From assembly GCA_020403425.1 (NCBI GenBank), contig JADBXR010000020.1, positions 1 to 64,000 of the forward strand: 64,000 bases of DNA, read 5' to 3'. Shown piece by piece: positions 7,253-16,632 of this stretch. The translations under genes and the position numbers were made by a program. How positions within the stretch are numbered: the first letter of the stretch is position 1; the number at the start of each line of letters is the position of its first letter. The notes beneath the pieces are model-generated. The model did no database searches. It saw only the letters and a program-made list of their open reading frames with translations, and was not told the DNA's origin. The stretch comes from Chitinophagaceae bacterium. Lineage in GTDB: Bacteria; Bacteroidota; Bacteroidia; Chitinophagales; Chitinophagaceae.

Positions 7253-9728
7253 ACTTACAATTGGCGTTAATGATGGTCTCGGCATCTTTCCATCCCTTGG
7301 CCAGCGCTGCTTTCAGGTTAGTGCAACCGGCATCTTTCTGTCCCAGGTTATACAGGGCAACTCCTTTGAAATATTCGGGTTTGCCGTTCACAGATTGTTT
7401 GGTGGCAAGTACCTTGTTAAAGTAGGTGATCGATTTTTGCCATTGTTTCATATTGAAGTAACAGATAGCGGCATTTTCATAAGCCACATAATTGCCGGGG
7501 TTGAGGGACGCAGATTTCAAAAAGAGACCGGCAGCTTTCTCCAGGTCATCTTTGCCGAATACACCAGCACCGAATGTGGCAACACCGTCATTGTAATATT
7601 TATTGGCTATCGCAAGGGTTTCAGCATTGATGCTGTTAGCCGTAGTCGTATTAACGGCCGTTACGTTCATGAACCGGATGATCTCTTCCCTGACTTTTGC
7701 AATGGCAGCTACCCCTTCCTGGTTGGCAAACATCTTCATGGCGCTATCGGCCATCAGAAGCAGGTGTTGGCTGCCCTGACCCTGGGCGTTGAGCATGCCG
7801 CGCAGGTACAGATCCCATCCAATAGGCTCATGACGGTACCTGTCAAATTCAGCAAAAGCTTTTTTAATGCCGGTGGTATCTTTCACTTTGGCCAAAACAG
7901 CGATCAGTGTCTGGTAATAGGTTTTTGCTTTCGGGCGCGTATAATAGGCGAAAGTGGCATTTCTTACGGCACTGTCTAGCTTGCCTGTCTTGAAATACAG
8001 TCCAGCCTTTAGGAATTCACTATACCCAATAACGGGGTTGGCTATGCGGCCCTTGTCCAGTAACACCAGGGCTTCTTCGTACTTCCCTGCTTCGTACAGG
8101 TATCTTCCTTTAATGGCATCAACGGGTTGCGCCGTTGCGGTCAGGTTGGGCATTGGCGGGAAGGAAGCTACGGTCGTTTTCCAGTCCAGTTTAAGTGGTT
8201 CATTATTGAGGTCGTTCAGTACTGTTTTTTGAACCGTTAGTGATTGATACGTCAGGTAAGCGATATAGGTGGCGGGTATCAACAGGAGTAATGCGATTAC
8301 ACCGAACAAAGCTGCCTGGGCTTTTTTGGCAGGCTTATTTTCGGAAGAGGTGTACTCTACGGCTTCTTTGCCTGAGATATATGCGGAAACATTCAAAGCC
8401 GTGATGAATACGAAGAACATCTGGCTGATCGGTCTTTCCATGGGAAAGTTGAAAAATGCGTCCACCGAGTAACCGATGAAAGCCAGGAAAGAAATCAGGG
8501 ATATGAGTTTGGTATCTTCCGTAGCCTTGCCAAAAAAGGTTTTAGTGGTGAACACGACGATACAGGTGAACATGGCTAGGTATAGCAAACCACCTGCAAT
8601 GCCCATTTCTGCGAACTGCTCCACGAAATCGTTATGTGAATGGATCGGGACAAAGAGATCATTGGTGATGACCCGCTGGTAGGGGATGGAGGCGATTTTC
8701 CAGTTGCCGTAACCACAGCCGAGCCAGGGGTGTTGTGATGTATAATCCAAAGCGTGGCGCCAGAGGTCGATCCTCACCTGATTGCTGGTGACTGTAAAAG
8801 TAGCCACCCTTTCTGCTACTGTGCCGTAACCTTCCCCCTTCTGCTCCTGGAGGCTTTTTACATTACTCAATTCCACCTGCGATATAAATAAAGCCACTAT
8901 AACGGGTATCAAGACATAGCCCAGTCGGGACAGCATTTCCTCTATCTTTTTCTCCGACCGGTAACTCCACAGGCAATACAGCAGGTAGAAGAGTATGATC
9001 AAAGCTAAACTGACATAACTGGCCCGTGCGTTCACCAGGAAAATGGTCAAAGCCGCCAGCAGCAGGATGAGGGCATTCAGTATCTTACCAACCAGTTTCG
9101 ATGACTGGATGCAATAGATGACAAAGGGTATTTTGACGATGGTACTGGCTGCAAAAATATTCTTATTGCCGGTGGTGCCTTTCAGTTCCAGTATGACCGT
9201 GGTCATGTCCGTTGTTTCAACACCCTTCAGAAAATGAGCGATGGCCTGGCAGGATTCTACCAGGAGAAACAGGGCCAGGATCTGGGACAGGATCTTGAAT
9301 AGATCATTTCTTTTATATAAAAGGATGCTGACATTAAAGAAAGCCACGATCGTTGCGATCAGCCTTGCATAACAGACCCAGCTTTCGGTGGGATTAATAG
9401 CTGTTATGATGGAGATCCCAGCTAGAAGGAAAAAAGCGAGGTAGAGTCGTGAGAACCAATTGCCGAATACCCTTGAAGTAGCTTCATCGTAGCTATTCTT
9501 GCGGGCCAGGATGAAGATGACCACCAACATGTCTACCATGATCATATAGAGCCATTGTGAACCCATGGCGTCATATGCCCCAAAGTCGGGCACGAAGTGG
9601 ATGGCGAAATAGAGTAGGGCCGTCAGGAGGGGGATCAGATCATGCGCATGCCAGCTAAAACCCTGTGATGCCGTAACTGTCTGTGAATGAACAGATTTGC
9701 TTTCTTTCGTCTTGGTTATCTTTGCCAT
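7251..9728 (-). CDS. O-antigen ligase/polymerase-like membrane protein with C-terminal TPRs
   Basis: 825 residues. After a short polar N-terminus there are many hydrophobic segments up to about residue 500. The Wzy/WaaL-type signature lies in the large loop: HPWLGCGYGNW, then HSHNDFVEQFAEMGIAGG near residues 360-380. The last 300 residues are soluble and contain tetratricopeptide-like repeats (LEKAAGLFLKSASLNPGNY, NMKQWQKSITYFNKVL). Family members join or polymerise surface glycans at the periplasmic face of the inner membrane; the glycan here is unknown. It lies alone and reversed between fusA and rpsJ, with no other polysaccharide genes nearby, so a general or orphan ligase (including a possible protein O-glycan ligase) is inference. 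Confidence 0.85.
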   Translation of the reverse strand: MAKITKTKESKSVHSQTVTASQGFSWHAHDLIPLLTALLYFAIHFVPDFGAYDAMGSQWLYMIMVDMLVVIFILARKNSYDEATSRVFGNWFSRLYLAFFLLAGISIITAINPTESWVCYARLIATIVAFFNVSILLYKRNDLFKILSQILALFLLVESCQAIAHFLKGVETTDMTTVILELKGTTGNKNIFAASTIVKIPFVIYCIQSSKLVGKILNALILLLAALTIFLVNARASYVSLALIILFYLLYCLWSYRSEKKIEEMLSRLGYVLIPVIVALFISQVELSNVKSLQEQKGEGYGTVAERVATFTVTSNQVRIDLWRHALDYTSQHPWLGCGYGNWKIASIPYQRVITNDLFVPIHSHNDFVEQFAEMGIAGGLLYLAMFTCIVVFTTKTFFGKATEDTKLISLISFLAFIGYSVDAFFNFPMERPISQMFFVFITALNVSAYISGKEAVEYTSSENKPAKKAQAALFGVIALLLLIPATYIAYLTYQSLTVQKTVLNDLNNEPLKLDWKTTVASFPPMPNLTATAQPVDAIKGRYLYEAGKYEEALVLLDKGRIANPVIGYSEFLKAGLYFKTGKLDSAVRNATFAYYTRPKAKTYYQTLIAVLAKVKDTTGIKKAFAEFDRYRHEPIGWDLYLRGMLNAQGQGSQHLLLMADSAMKMFANQEGVAAIAKVREEIIRFMNVTAVNTTTANSINAETLAIANKYYNDGVATFGAGVFGKDDLEKAAGLFLKSASLNPGNYVAYENAAICYFNMKQWQKSITYFNKVLATKQSVNGKPEYFKGVALYNLGQKDAGCTNLKAALAKGWKDAETIINANCK

Positions 9729-10047
9729 TGTGATAGTCTTGCGGTAAAATTATCGAATTGGTGCTATTCCCTGTCAATCACCCTAGAATGGGTGGGAAAT
9801 TCTGCTGACTCATAAACGTCCGGAACCCATCCTTTATGCGGGTTTATCCGTCAGCTGGGTACAGGCCTGCCGGGGATGGGTTGGGTAAGCTGGCTTTTCC
9901 GGGGCGGATGCATCCGGCCGAAGGGCTCATTTGGGGATATTTTTCCTGATTTATTTGGGAAATGCACAAAAAAACTTCCAAAATACTTGTCGGTTCAGTT
10001 GCAGGCTCTTACCTTTGCAACCCCAATCAGAAAATTGGGTTTCGACT
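9729..10047. other. Divergent intergenic region with S10-operon promoter
   Basis: 319 bases without a gene. It separates the leftward ligase-like gene from rpsJ. AACCCATCC (9824-9832) pairs with GGATGGGTT (9874-9882), and GGATGCATCC near 9906 is a small palindrome. The only clear promoter is close to rpsJ. No RNA gene is recognised. Confidence 0.5.
9987..10017 (+). promoter_or_regulatory. Putative promoter of the S10-spc ribosomal operon
   Basis: TTG at 9987-9989 and TACCTTTG at 10010-10017 are separated by 20 bases, matching the Bacteroidota -33/-7 consensus (TTG and TAnnTTTG). The -7 box lies 30 bases before the rpsJ ATG, implying a short leader. Confidence 0.65.
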
Positions 10048-10353
10048 ATGTCTCAACGAATCAGGATCAAATTACAATCATACGATCACAACCTGGTGGA
10101 TAAATCTGCCGAAAAGATCGTTAAAACCGTACGTAGTACCGGTGCCGTGGTAACAGGACCTATTCCTTTGCCTACTCATAAGAGAATTTTCACCGTTCTG
10201 CGTTCACCACACGTGAATAAGAAGAGTCGTGAGCAGTTCCAGTTGTGCACGCACAAGCGTTTGCTGGATATCTACACTTCTTCTTCAAGAACTGTAGATG
10301 CACTGAGCAAACTGGATTTGCCCTCAGGTGTGGAAGTTGAGATCAAAGCCTGA
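10048..10353 (+). CDS. rpsJ: 30S ribosomal protein S10
   Basis: 101 residues from the ATG at 10048 ([20 protein letters not shown]), the normal S10 length. The frame is open about 40 codons further upstream, but that part runs through the promoter and is not coding. Family hallmarks are [20 protein letters not shown] and [14 protein letters not shown]10 belongs to the 30S head and, with NusB, to antitermination complexes. It is the first gene of the cluster but is followed by an unusually long 340-base gap before rplC. Confidence 0.97.
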   Translation: MSQRIRIKLQSYDHNLVDKSAEKIVKTVRSTGAVVTGPIPLPTHKRIFTVLRSPHVNKKSREQFQLCTHKRLLDIYTSSSRTVDALSKLDLPSGVEVEIKA

Positions 10354-10358
10354 TAAAA

Positions 10359-10390
10359 AGCTGTGAGCTGATAGCTGCCAGCTATGAGCC
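10359..10390. repeat. AGCT-word hairpin after rpsJ
   Basis: GCTGTGAGCTGATAGCTG is followed by CCAGCTATGAGC; GCT-ATAGCTG pairs with CAGCTAT-AGC. The same word family occurs between rplN and rplX and between grpE and dnaJ. Confidence 0.5.
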
Positions 10391-10580
10391 TGCACTTAGT
10401 TCTTTATAATTATTTTCATCTGCCAAACCTGCCAAAAGCAGGAGAAAGCAGCTCTGAATCGAAACGGTCCGGGTTTGAGAGTGAGGTTTCATCATACGAA
10501 TCCTTTCAAATCATACAAATCCGCGATCATAACATATAAACAGGCCCTTCGAGGTTTGTTTACTGCCGGTACTTCCTCTT

Positions 10581-10657
10581 TCCCGATGTAAAATCGGGAG
10601 AAACAACGGAAAAGGTCGGTAGCGAACAAGGATTGAATCCCGATTCATCATCGGGAT
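10581..10657 (+). promoter_or_regulatory. Tandem CCCGAT hairpins upstream of rplC
   Basis: Two hairpins share the same stem. TCCCGAT-GTAAA-ATCGGGA occupies 10581-10599, and ATCCCGAT-TCATC-ATCGGGAT occupies 10637-10657. Both have five-base loops, and the second ends 36 bases before the rplC start. Their duplication suggests a structured leader, perhaps a binding site for a ribosomal protein of the operon; this is inference. Confidence 0.4.
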
Positions 10658-10693
10658 GTCCTCATAACCAAGCGGGGCTATAAACCGCAAAAG

Positions 10694-11311
10694 ATGAAAG
10701 GTATTATTGGTAAAAAGATCGGGATGACCAGCATCTTCGCCGCCGATGGAAAGCAGACCGCCTGCACCATCATCGAAGCTGCTCCCAACACAGTGACCCA
10801 GGTGAAGACAATCGAGTCAGACGGGTACGCTGCCATTCAATTAGGCTTAGGCGACAAGAAAGAAAAACACTCCACAAAAGCCGAGCTGAATCACTACGCT
10901 AAAGCGCAAACTGCCGCTAAGAGATTTGTAAAAGAATTCCGCAATTATTCCATAGAAAAAGCATTGGGCGAAACCGTTACGGTAGATATTTTCTCTGAAG
11001 GAGAAGATGTTGAGGTAGTTGGTACCACCAAGGGCAAAGGTTTCCAGGGTGTTGTAAAACGCCACGGATTCTCCGGTGTGGGAGAAGCATCGCATGGTCA
11101 GCACGACCGTCAGCGTGCACCCGGTTCTGTGGGTGGTTCATCTTATCCTTCCCGCGTATTCAAGGGAATGAGGATGGCTGGCCGCATGGGCGGTGACCGC
11201 GTGAAAATGAAAGGTTTAAAAGTGGTTAAGATCTTCCCTGAAAAGAATTATATCCTGATCAGCGGTTCGGTTCCTGGCCATAACGGTTCCATCGTTTTAA
11301 TCCAGAAGTAA
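10694..11311 (+). CDS. rplC: 50S ribosomal protein L3
   Basis: 205 residues starting [15 protein letters not shown]. The conserved central loop [22 protein letters not shown] region ([14 protein letters not shown]) and the C-terminal [14 protein letters not shown] are present. L3 is an early-assembly protein whose loop reaches towards the peptidyl transferase centre. Length and order (rplC-rplD-rplW-rplB) are standard. Confidence 0.97.
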   Translation: MKGIIGKKIGMTSIFAADGKQTACTIIEAAPNTVTQVKTIESDGYAAIQLGLGDKKEKHSTKAELNHYAKAQTAAKRFVKEFRNYSIEKALGETVTVDIFSEGEDVEVVGTTKGKGFQGVVKRHGFSGVGEASHGQHDRQRAPGSVGGSSYPSRVFKGMRMAGRMGGDRVKMKGLKVVKIFPEKNYILISGSVPGHNGSIVLIQK

Positions 11312-11333
11312 TCACCTATTTAACTGAAAGAAC

Positions 11334-11969
11334 ATGCAAGTAGACGTATTAAATATAAAAGGACAGAAGACCGGCAGAACGGTTGAATTACCTGCTGATG
11401 TATTCGGTATCGAACCGAACGATCACGTGATTTACCTGGCTGTGAAACAATACCTGGCCCAGGGCCGTCAGGGTACACACAAAGTGAAAACCCGTGCCGA
11501 AGTACACGGTGCCAGCCGTAAGCTGCACAAGCAGAAAGGAACCGGTGGTGCCCGTAAAGGTAATATCCGTAACCCTCTGTACAAAGGTGGTGGTACCATC
11601 TTCGGACCTAAACCGCACTCTTACGATTTCAAACTGAACCGTAAAGTGAAGGACCTGGCCAAGATGTCTGCCCTGAGCTACAAAGCCAAGGATAATGCCA
11701 TCGTAGTTCTGGAAGACATCAATATGGATGCTCCCAAGACCAAGCAGGTGGTTGACATCATGAACAACCTGAACGTGGCTAATAAGAAAACATTGATCGT
11801 GTTACCAGAGTACAATGACAATCTGTACCTGAGCACACGCAATATTCCAAATATTACCAGTTCATTGCTGGCCGACATCAACACGTACGAGATCATGAAT
11901 GCTGATGTCCTGGTGATCACTGAAAACACCGCCAAGATCTTCGCAGAAGAAGAAGGCGTAACCGCTTAA
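11334..11969 (+). CDS. rplD: 50S ribosomal protein L4
   Basis: 211 residues. The basic extended loop that lines the exit tunnel is clear (HKQKGTGGARKGNIRNP, then GGGTIFGPKPHSY). It follows rplC by 22 bases. In enterobacteria L4 also represses its own operon; no equivalent leader can be shown here. Confidence 0.97.
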   Translation: MQVDVLNIKGQKTGRTVELPADVFGIEPNDHVIYLAVKQYLAQGRQGTHKVKTRAEVHGASRKLHKQKGTGGARKGNIRNPLYKGGGTIFGPKPHSYDFKLNRKVKDLAKMSALSYKAKDNAIVVLEDINMDAPKTKQVVDIMNNLNVANKKTLIVLPEYNDNLYLSTRNIPNITSSLLADINTYEIMNADVLVITENTAKIFAEEEGVTA

Positions 11970-11996
11970 TTTAAGTAACGTTTCAAACAGATACAA

Positions 11997-12296
11997 ATGA
12001 AACTGACTGAAGTACTGATAAAGCCCATTTTAACTGAGAAAGCCAATGCTCAACAGGAAAAATTAAGAAGGTATGCTTTCCGAGTAGACCGCAGGGCCAA
12101 CAAACTGGAGATCAAAAAAGCAGTAGAAGAATTCTACGGAGTAAATGTAGTAGATGTGAACACTGCTGTTGTTCCAGGTAAGAACAAAACCCGTTACACC
12201 AAAGCCGGTTTCATACAGGGTATGAAAAGTGCTTATAAGAAAGCGCTGGTGACCGTAGCAGAAGGTGAAACGATCGATCTGTATTCAAATATTTAA
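11997..12296 (+). CDS. rplW: 50S ribosomal protein L23
   Basis: 99 residues starting MKLTEVLIKPILTEKA, with the L23 signature RANKLEIKKAVEEFYGV. L23 sits at the tunnel exit and docks trigger factor and SRP. It lies 27 bases after rplD and 45 before rplB. Confidence 0.96.
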   Translation: MKLTEVLIKPILTEKANAQQEKLRRYAFRVDRRANKLEIKKAVEEFYGVNVVDVNTAVVPGKNKTRYTKAGFIQGMKSAYKKALVTVAEGETIDLYSNI

Positions 12297-12341
12297 TTAT
12301 AGCACGCGGAGCTGAAAAGTCCGTAGTAAAAAGAGTAAAAA

Positions 12342-13181
12342 ATGGCACTGAAAAAGTACAAACCAATCACAGCAGGAACACGTTGGAGAATTGGTAATGC
12401 TTATGCTGAGATCACTACCAACCAGCCTGAGAAGAGCTTGCTGGAGCCTCAGAAGAACACTGCCGGCCGTAACTCATCTGGTCGCAGAGTTTCACGTTAT
12501 ATGGGTGGTGGTAACAAGCACCACTATCGTATCATCGATTTCAAAAGGAATAAGACCGGCGTTAGCGCTACGGTGGCTTCCATCGAGTACGATCCGAACA
12601 GGACTGCGTTCATCGCCCTGCTGCAATATGCAGATGGTGAGAAAAGATACATCATTGCCCCACAGGGCTTACAGGTAGGCGCCACTGTTATCTCTGGCGA
12701 CGAAGTAGCTCCTGAGATCGGTAACGCGCTGTTGATGAAGAATATGCCTTTGGGTACTATGATCCACAACATCGAATTACAGCCTGGTCAGGGTGGTAAA
12801 TTGGTAAGAAGTGCAGGTTCTTCCGCACAGCTGGCCAACAAAGAAGAGAAATACGCAGTCTTGAAGATGCCTTCTGGCGAATTGAGAAAAGTATTGATCA
12901 ACTGTTATGCTACCGTAGGGGTGGTTTCTAATAGCGACCATAACCTGGAAACTGCCGGTAAAGCGGGTAAGAACCGTTGGAAGGGTATCCGCCCACGTGT
13001 TCGTGGCGTTGCGATGAACCCGGTAGATCACCCGATGGGTGGTGGTGAAGGTAAAGCTTCAGGTGGACACCCACGCAGCAGAACCGGTAAGTATGCAAAA
13101 GGAGAGAAGACACGTACCAAAGGAAAGGGTAGTGATAAACTGATCATCCAGCGCAGAGACGGAAAAAAATTAGCTAAATAA
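12342..13181 (+). CDS. rplB: 50S ribosomal protein L2
   Basis: 279 residues. The C-terminal signature [19 protein letters not shown] is complete, including the His known to matter for peptidyl transfer. The N-terminal part has the family's [17 protein letters not shown]. The length fits the family. Confidence 0.98.
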   Translation: MALKKYKPITAGTRWRIGNAYAEITTNQPEKSLLEPQKNTAGRNSSGRRVSRYMGGGNKHHYRIIDFKRNKTGVSATVASIEYDPNRTAFIALLQYADGEKRYIIAPQGLQVGATVISGDEVAPEIGNALLMKNMPLGTMIHNIELQPGQGGKLVRSAGSSAQLANKEEKYAVLKMPSGELRKVLINCYATVGVVSNSDHNLETAGKAGKNRWKGIRPRVRGVAMNPVDHPMGGGEGKASGGHPRSRTGKYAKGEKTRTKGKGSDKLIIQRRDGKKLAK

Positions 13182-13207
13182 ATTCAGACCAGTAAACTCA
13201 AATAATT

Positions 13208-13477
13208 ATGGGTCGTTCGATAAAAAAAGGTCCTTACGTAGACGCAAACTTAGAAGGTAAAGTGGTTGCGATCAACGACGGTAAAAACAAGAAAGGTGTA
13301 ATCAAAACCTGGAGCCGCCGTAGCACCATCACGCCTGATTTCGTAGGTCACACATTTGCTGTGCATAACGGAAACAAGTTCATCCCTGTTTATGTAACAG
13401 AATTCATGGTAGGTCATAAACTCGGTGAGTTTGCCCCAACCAGGAATTTCCGAGGACACGCAGGAACCAAAAAATAG
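13208..13477 (+). CDS. rpsS: 30S ribosomal protein S19
   Basis: 89 residues starting [12 protein letters not shown], with the typical [20 protein letters not shown] and [16 protein letters not shown] segments. S19 pairs with S13 in the 30S head. It lies 26 bases after rplB. Confidence 0.97.
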   Translation: MGRSIKKGPYVDANLEGKVVAINDGKNKKGVIKTWSRRSTITPDFVGHTFAVHNGNKFIPVYVTEFMVGHKLGEFAPTRNFRGHAGTKK

Positions 13478-13524
13478 TAAATAGTCTGTGATCGTTAGGT
13501 CACACGCCATAAACAAAGAAAGAA

Positions 13525-13869
13525 ATGGAAGCAGTAGCTAAACTGAACAATTACCCGACCGGCCCACGCAAAATGCGTTTGCTGGCTGATGTGATCCGCG
13601 GTATGGAAGTAGAGAAAGCCCTGGCTATTCTTGAACACCATCCACAGCACAATGCCACTCCTCTGGCAAAACTGCTGAAAAGTGCCATCAGTAACTGGGA
13701 GCAGAAAAACGGCGGAGCCAGTGCGGCAGACAGCAGCCTGGTGGTAAAGACCGTATTTGTAGATGGAGGCCGTGTACTGAAGCGTATGCGCCCTGCACCA
13801 CAAGGCCGCGGATACAGGGTTCGTAAACGCAGCAACCACGTAACATTAATCGTAGATTCTAAAAACTAA
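13525..13869 (+). CDS. rplV: 50S ribosomal protein L22
   Basis: 114 residues with the L22 N-terminal core ([20 protein letters not shown]) and the C-terminal beta-hairpin region [18 protein letters not shown], which reaches the exit tunnel. The gap before it (13478-13524) holds only a weak GTGA/TCAC pairing. Confidence 0.96.
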   Translation: MEAVAKLNNYPTGPRKMRLLADVIRGMEVEKALAILEHHPQHNATPLAKLLKSAISNWEQKNGGASAADSSLVVKTVFVDGGRVLKRMRPAPQGRGYRVRKRSNHVTLIVDSKN

Positions 13870-13884
13870 TTGTAAAACCATTAT

Positions 13885-14682
13885 ATGGGTCAGAAAGCAA
13901 ATCCAATTGGTAACAGGTTAGGTATCATCCGCGGATGGGACAGTAACTGGTATGGCAGTAAGAAAGATTACGCATCCAAACTGATCGAAGATCATAAGAT
14001 CCGTACTTACCTGAGTGCCCGTATTAACAAAGGTGGTATTGCCAAAATTGTTATTGAGCGTACACTGGGTAAGTTAATCGTAACCATCCATACATCCAAG
14101 CCTGGTATCATCATCGGTAAAGGTGGTGGTGAAGTTGACCGTATTAAGGAAGAATTGAAGAAATTGACCGGTAAGGATGATGTTCAGATCAACATCCTCG
14201 AGATCCGTCGTCCTGAGCTGGATGCCACCATCGTAGGTGACACCATCGCACGTCAGATCGAGAACCGTATCAACTTCAAACGTGCTACCAAGATGGCGAT
14301 CGCTTCTACCCTTCGTATGGGTGCAGAAGGTATCAAGGTGAAACTGAGCGGACGTTTGGGTGGATCAGAGATCGCCCGTAGCGAAGAGTTCAAACAGGGA
14401 CGTACACCATTGCATACTTTCCGTATGGATATCGACTACGCCAATGTATTTGCACAGACCGTTTACGGAAAGATCGGTATCAAAGTATGGATCTGTAAAG
14501 GAGAAGTATTAGGCAAGCGCGAACTGAACCCGAACTTTGTAGGTGGTAAGAACGACATGAGCGACAGAAGGGACGGTGGCCGTGAAGACCGCAGACCAGG
14601 TGGCGACAGAAGGGATGACCGCAGAGGTGGTGGAGACCGTGGTGGCCGCGATAACCGTGGTGGCGGAAGAGGTAGAAGTTAA
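13885..14682 (+). CDS. rpsC: 30S ribosomal protein S3 with Arg/Gly-rich tail
   Basis: 265 residues. The KH domain motif [18 protein letters not shown] and the C-terminal domain ([30 protein letters not shown]) are intact; S3 lines the mRNA entry channel. From about residue 225 a 41-residue tail made almost only of Arg, Gly and Asp follows ([11 protein letters not shown], then [19 protein letters not shown]). It resembles RGG boxes of RNA-binding proteins. The reading frame is continuous and the stop at 14680-14682 is followed by a hairpin. Confidence 0.97.
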   Translation: MGQKANPIGNRLGIIRGWDSNWYGSKKDYASKLIEDHKIRTYLSARINKGGIAKIVIERTLGKLIVTIHTSKPGIIIGKGGGEVDRIKEELKKLTGKDDVQINILEIRRPELDATIVGDTIARQIENRINFKRATKMAIASTLRMGAEGIKVKLSGRLGGSEIARSEEFKQGRTPLHTFRMDIDYANVFAQTVYGKIGIKVWICKGEVLGKRELNPNFVGGKNDMSDRRDGGREDRRPGGDRRDDRRGGGDRGGRDNRGGGRGRS

Positions 14683-14691
14683 AAACTGAAT

Positions 14692-14784
14692 TTGAAAATG
14701 TGGCAGTTTTGAAATTGATTTTCAGACAACCACTCAGAGCAGACCATTTTCAGATTTTCAAATTAACGAATTTTCAAATTGAAA
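14692..14784. repeat. TTTGAAAAT-family word hairpin between rpsC and rplP
   Basis: The left arm carries AATTTGAAAATG and TTTTGAAATTGATTTTCAG. The right arm carries CATTTTCAGATTTTCAAATT and GAATTTTCAAATTGA, which is its imperfect reverse complement. It fills the 105-base gap inside the operon and ends 4 bases before rplP. A second member lies between rpmD and rplO. Confidence 0.65.
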
Positions 14785-14787
14785 TAA

Positions 14788-15207
14788 ATGTTACAGCCTA
14801 AAAGAAGTAAGCATAGGAAGCAGCAAAAAGGACGCATTCGCGAAGTAGCAAAGCGTGGTACTTCCATTTCATTCGGATCTTTTGCCCTGAAGGCACTGGA
14901 GCCAATCTGGTTGACCAATCGCCAGATCGAGTCTGCACGTCAGGCGATGACCCGTGCTATGAAGCGTGAGGGAAATGTATGGATCCGTATTTTCCCTGAC
15001 AAGATCATTACCCGCAAACCAGCTGAAGTAAGGATGGGTAAGGGTAAGGGAAATCCTGAATTCTGGGCTGCTGTGGTAGAACCAGGACGTATCATCTTCG
15101 AATGTGATGGTGTTACAGAAGCTGTTGCCAAAGAAGCAATGGGACTGGCCGCACAAAAATTACCAATCGCAACCAAATTCATCGTAAGAAGAGATTTGCA
15201 AGCTTAA
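14788..15207 (+). CDS. rplP: 50S ribosomal protein L16
   Basis: 139 residues starting [16 protein letters not shown], with [15 protein letters not shown] and [20 protein letters not shown] typical of L16, which organises the A-site region of the 50S subunit. The length is standard. Confidence 0.97.
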   Translation: MLQPKRSKHRKQQKGRIREVAKRGTSISFGSFALKALEPIWLTNRQIESARQAMTRAMKREGNVWIRIFPDKIITRKPAEVRMGKGKGNPEFWAAVVEPGRIIFECDGVTEAVAKEAMGLAAQKLPIATKFIVRRDLQA

Positions 15208-15226
15208 TCTATAAATCGAATTTGCA

Positions 15227-15442
15227 ATGGCAAACAAACAGACATACGAATTTAACAGGTCTATCAAGGATCTGAATATCGCAGATCTGAAAACAAAGAT
15301 CCAGGAAGACCAGTTACGCCTGAAAAAGCTTGAGTTCGCCCACGCGATCTCTCCGCTGGAGAATCCAATGAATATCCGCGGTCTCCGCAGGGATATCGCC
15401 CGTTTGAAAACGGAATTGAAGAAAAAAGAAATGGGTATTTAA
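15227..15442 (+). CDS. rpmC: 50S ribosomal protein L29
   Basis: 71 residues forming the usual helical hairpin ([36 protein letters not shown]). It lies 19 bases after rplP in the conserved rplP-rpmC-rpsQ order. Confidence 0.95.
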   Translation: MANKQTYEFNRSIKDLNIADLKTKIQEDQLRLKKLEFAHAISPLENPMNIRGLRRDIARLKTELKKKEMGI

Positions 15443-15459
15443 ACCATAAATTTAAAACA

Positions 15460-15720
15460 ATGGCTGAAGTAAGAAATTTGCGTAAAACAAGGACCGGGGT
15501 GGTTACAAGCGACAAGATGGATAAAACCATCACCGTTGCTGTAGAAAGAAAAGTAAAGCACCCTATCTATGGTAAGTTCGTAAAGAAAACCACCAAGTTC
15601 CATGCTCATGATGAAAAGAGTGAGTGTGCCATCGGTGATGTAGTTAAGATCATGGAAACCCGTCCGCTGAGCAAAACAAAGCGCTGGAGACTGGTGGAAA
15701 TCATAGAAAAAGCAAAGTAA
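15460..15720 (+). CDS. rpsQ: 30S ribosomal protein S17
   Basis: 86 residues. It contains [38 protein letters not shown] and [19 protein letters not shown], the S17 OB-fold signature. It lies 17 bases after rpmC. The following 103-base gap contains a small CCGGGA/TCCCGG hairpin at 15789-15806. Confidence 0.96.
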   Translation: MAEVRNLRKTRTGVVTSDKMDKTITVAVERKVKHPIYGKFVKKTTKFHAHDEKSECAIGDVVKIMETRPLSKTKRWRLVEIIEKAK

Positions 15721-15823
15721 GCTTTTTTACATGCTGTGTGCAGTTGGTTGACCAAAGCCACAGCCTCTGAAACAAATTGTTATACATGCCGGGATCAAGG
15801 TCCCGGGCTCAAAGCTAAAAAAG

Positions 15824-16192
15824 ATGATTCAGCAAGAAAGCAGACTAAACGTAGCTGATAACAGTGGTGCCAAAGAGGTCCTGTGTATCAGGGTACTCGG
15901 AAACAGTGGTCAGGACTATGCCAAGATCGGCGATAAGATCGTAGTAACCGTAAAGGATGCGATCCCTGCAGGTGGTGTTAAGAAGGGTACTGTATCAAAA
16001 GCAGTTATCGTTCGTACCAAGAACAAGTTGCGCCGTAAAGACGGTTCATATATCCGCTTCGACGACAACGCGGTAGTGTTGTTGAACAACGCAGATGAGC
16101 CCCGTGGCACACGTATCTTCGGACCAGTAGCGCGTGAATTGCGTGATAAGGGTTACATGAAGATCATTTCACTGGCGCCCGAAGTATTGTAG
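15824..16192 (+). CDS. rplN: 50S ribosomal protein L14
   Basis: 122 residues starting [19 protein letters not shown], with [13 protein letters not shown] and [20 protein letters not shown]. Length and sequence are standard for L14, which contacts 16S rRNA in an intersubunit bridge. Confidence 0.97.
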   Translation: MIQQESRLNVADNSGAKEVLCIRVLGNSGQDYAKIGDKIVVTVKDAIPAGGVKKGTVSKAVIVRTKNKLRRKDGSYIRFDDNAVVLLNNADEPRGTRIFGPVARELRDKGYMKIISLAPEVL

Positions 16193-16198
16193 AAAACT

Positions 16199-16290
16199 GC
16201 CGTTAGCTGTTGGCGATAGCTGATAGCCGATACGGTTGATATAATAAATTGGTTAGCGAAAGGCTGACCGCTAAAAGCTAAAAGCTCAAA
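16199..16290. repeat. AGCT-word inverted repeat between rplN and rplX
   Basis: GTTAGCTGTTGGCGATAGCTG-type words on the left face CTAAAAGCTAAAAGCT and GGCTGACCGCTAAAAGC on the right, an imperfect reverse complement. It fills the 101-base gap inside the operon and the right arm ends about 4 bases before the rplX ATG. Confidence 0.55.
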
Positions 16291-16293
16291 ATA

Positions 16294-16632
16294 ATGAGTA
16301 CAAGATTCAAACCCAAATTCAACATCAAAAAAGGAGATACCGTTGTGGTGATCGCCGGTGATGACAAGGACTTGAAAAAGCCCCGTAAGGTGTTGGAAGT
16401 TATCGTTGACAAGGGACGTGTAGTTGTAGAAGGTGTTAACATCGCTACCAAACACACCAAACCTTCTGCTGCCAACACAAAGGGTGGTATCGTAAAGATC
16501 GAAGCGCCTATCAGCATCAGCAATGTGATGTTATGGGATGCCAAGAAAGGTGAGCCAACGAAAGCAAAACGCACCCGTGAAAATGGCAAATTAGTACGTA
16601 TCTCTAAAAAATCAGGGGAGGTAATCAAATAA
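16294..16632 (+). CDS. rplX: 50S ribosomal protein L24
   Basis: 112 residues with the KOW motif near the N-terminus ([20 protein letters not shown]) and [15 protein letters not shown]24 initiates 50S assembly. Its stop overlaps the next start by one base (TAATG), indicating translational coupling with rplE. Confidence 0.96.
   Translation: MSTRFKPKFNIKKGDTVVVIAGDDKDLKKPRKVLEVIVDKGRVVVEGVNIATKHTKPSAANTKGGIVKIEAPISISNVMLWDAKKGEPTKAKRTRENGKLVRISKKSGEVIK

Larger units (their letters stand above)
10354..10693. other. Long gap inside the S10 operon (rpsJ-rplC)
   Basis: 340 bases with no credible gene. In order: an AGCT-word hairpin (10359-10390), a stretch of repeated AAATC-like words (about 10491-10533), and two CCCGAT/ATCGGG hairpins (10581-10599 and 10637-10657). 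No TAnnTTTG promoter is obvious. It may act as a leader for rplC onward or only as spacer. Confidence 0.55.

Noticed and set aside
9931..10047. N-terminal extension of S10
   Set aside because: Runs through the -33/-7 promoter; S10 begins at MSQRIRIK as in the family.
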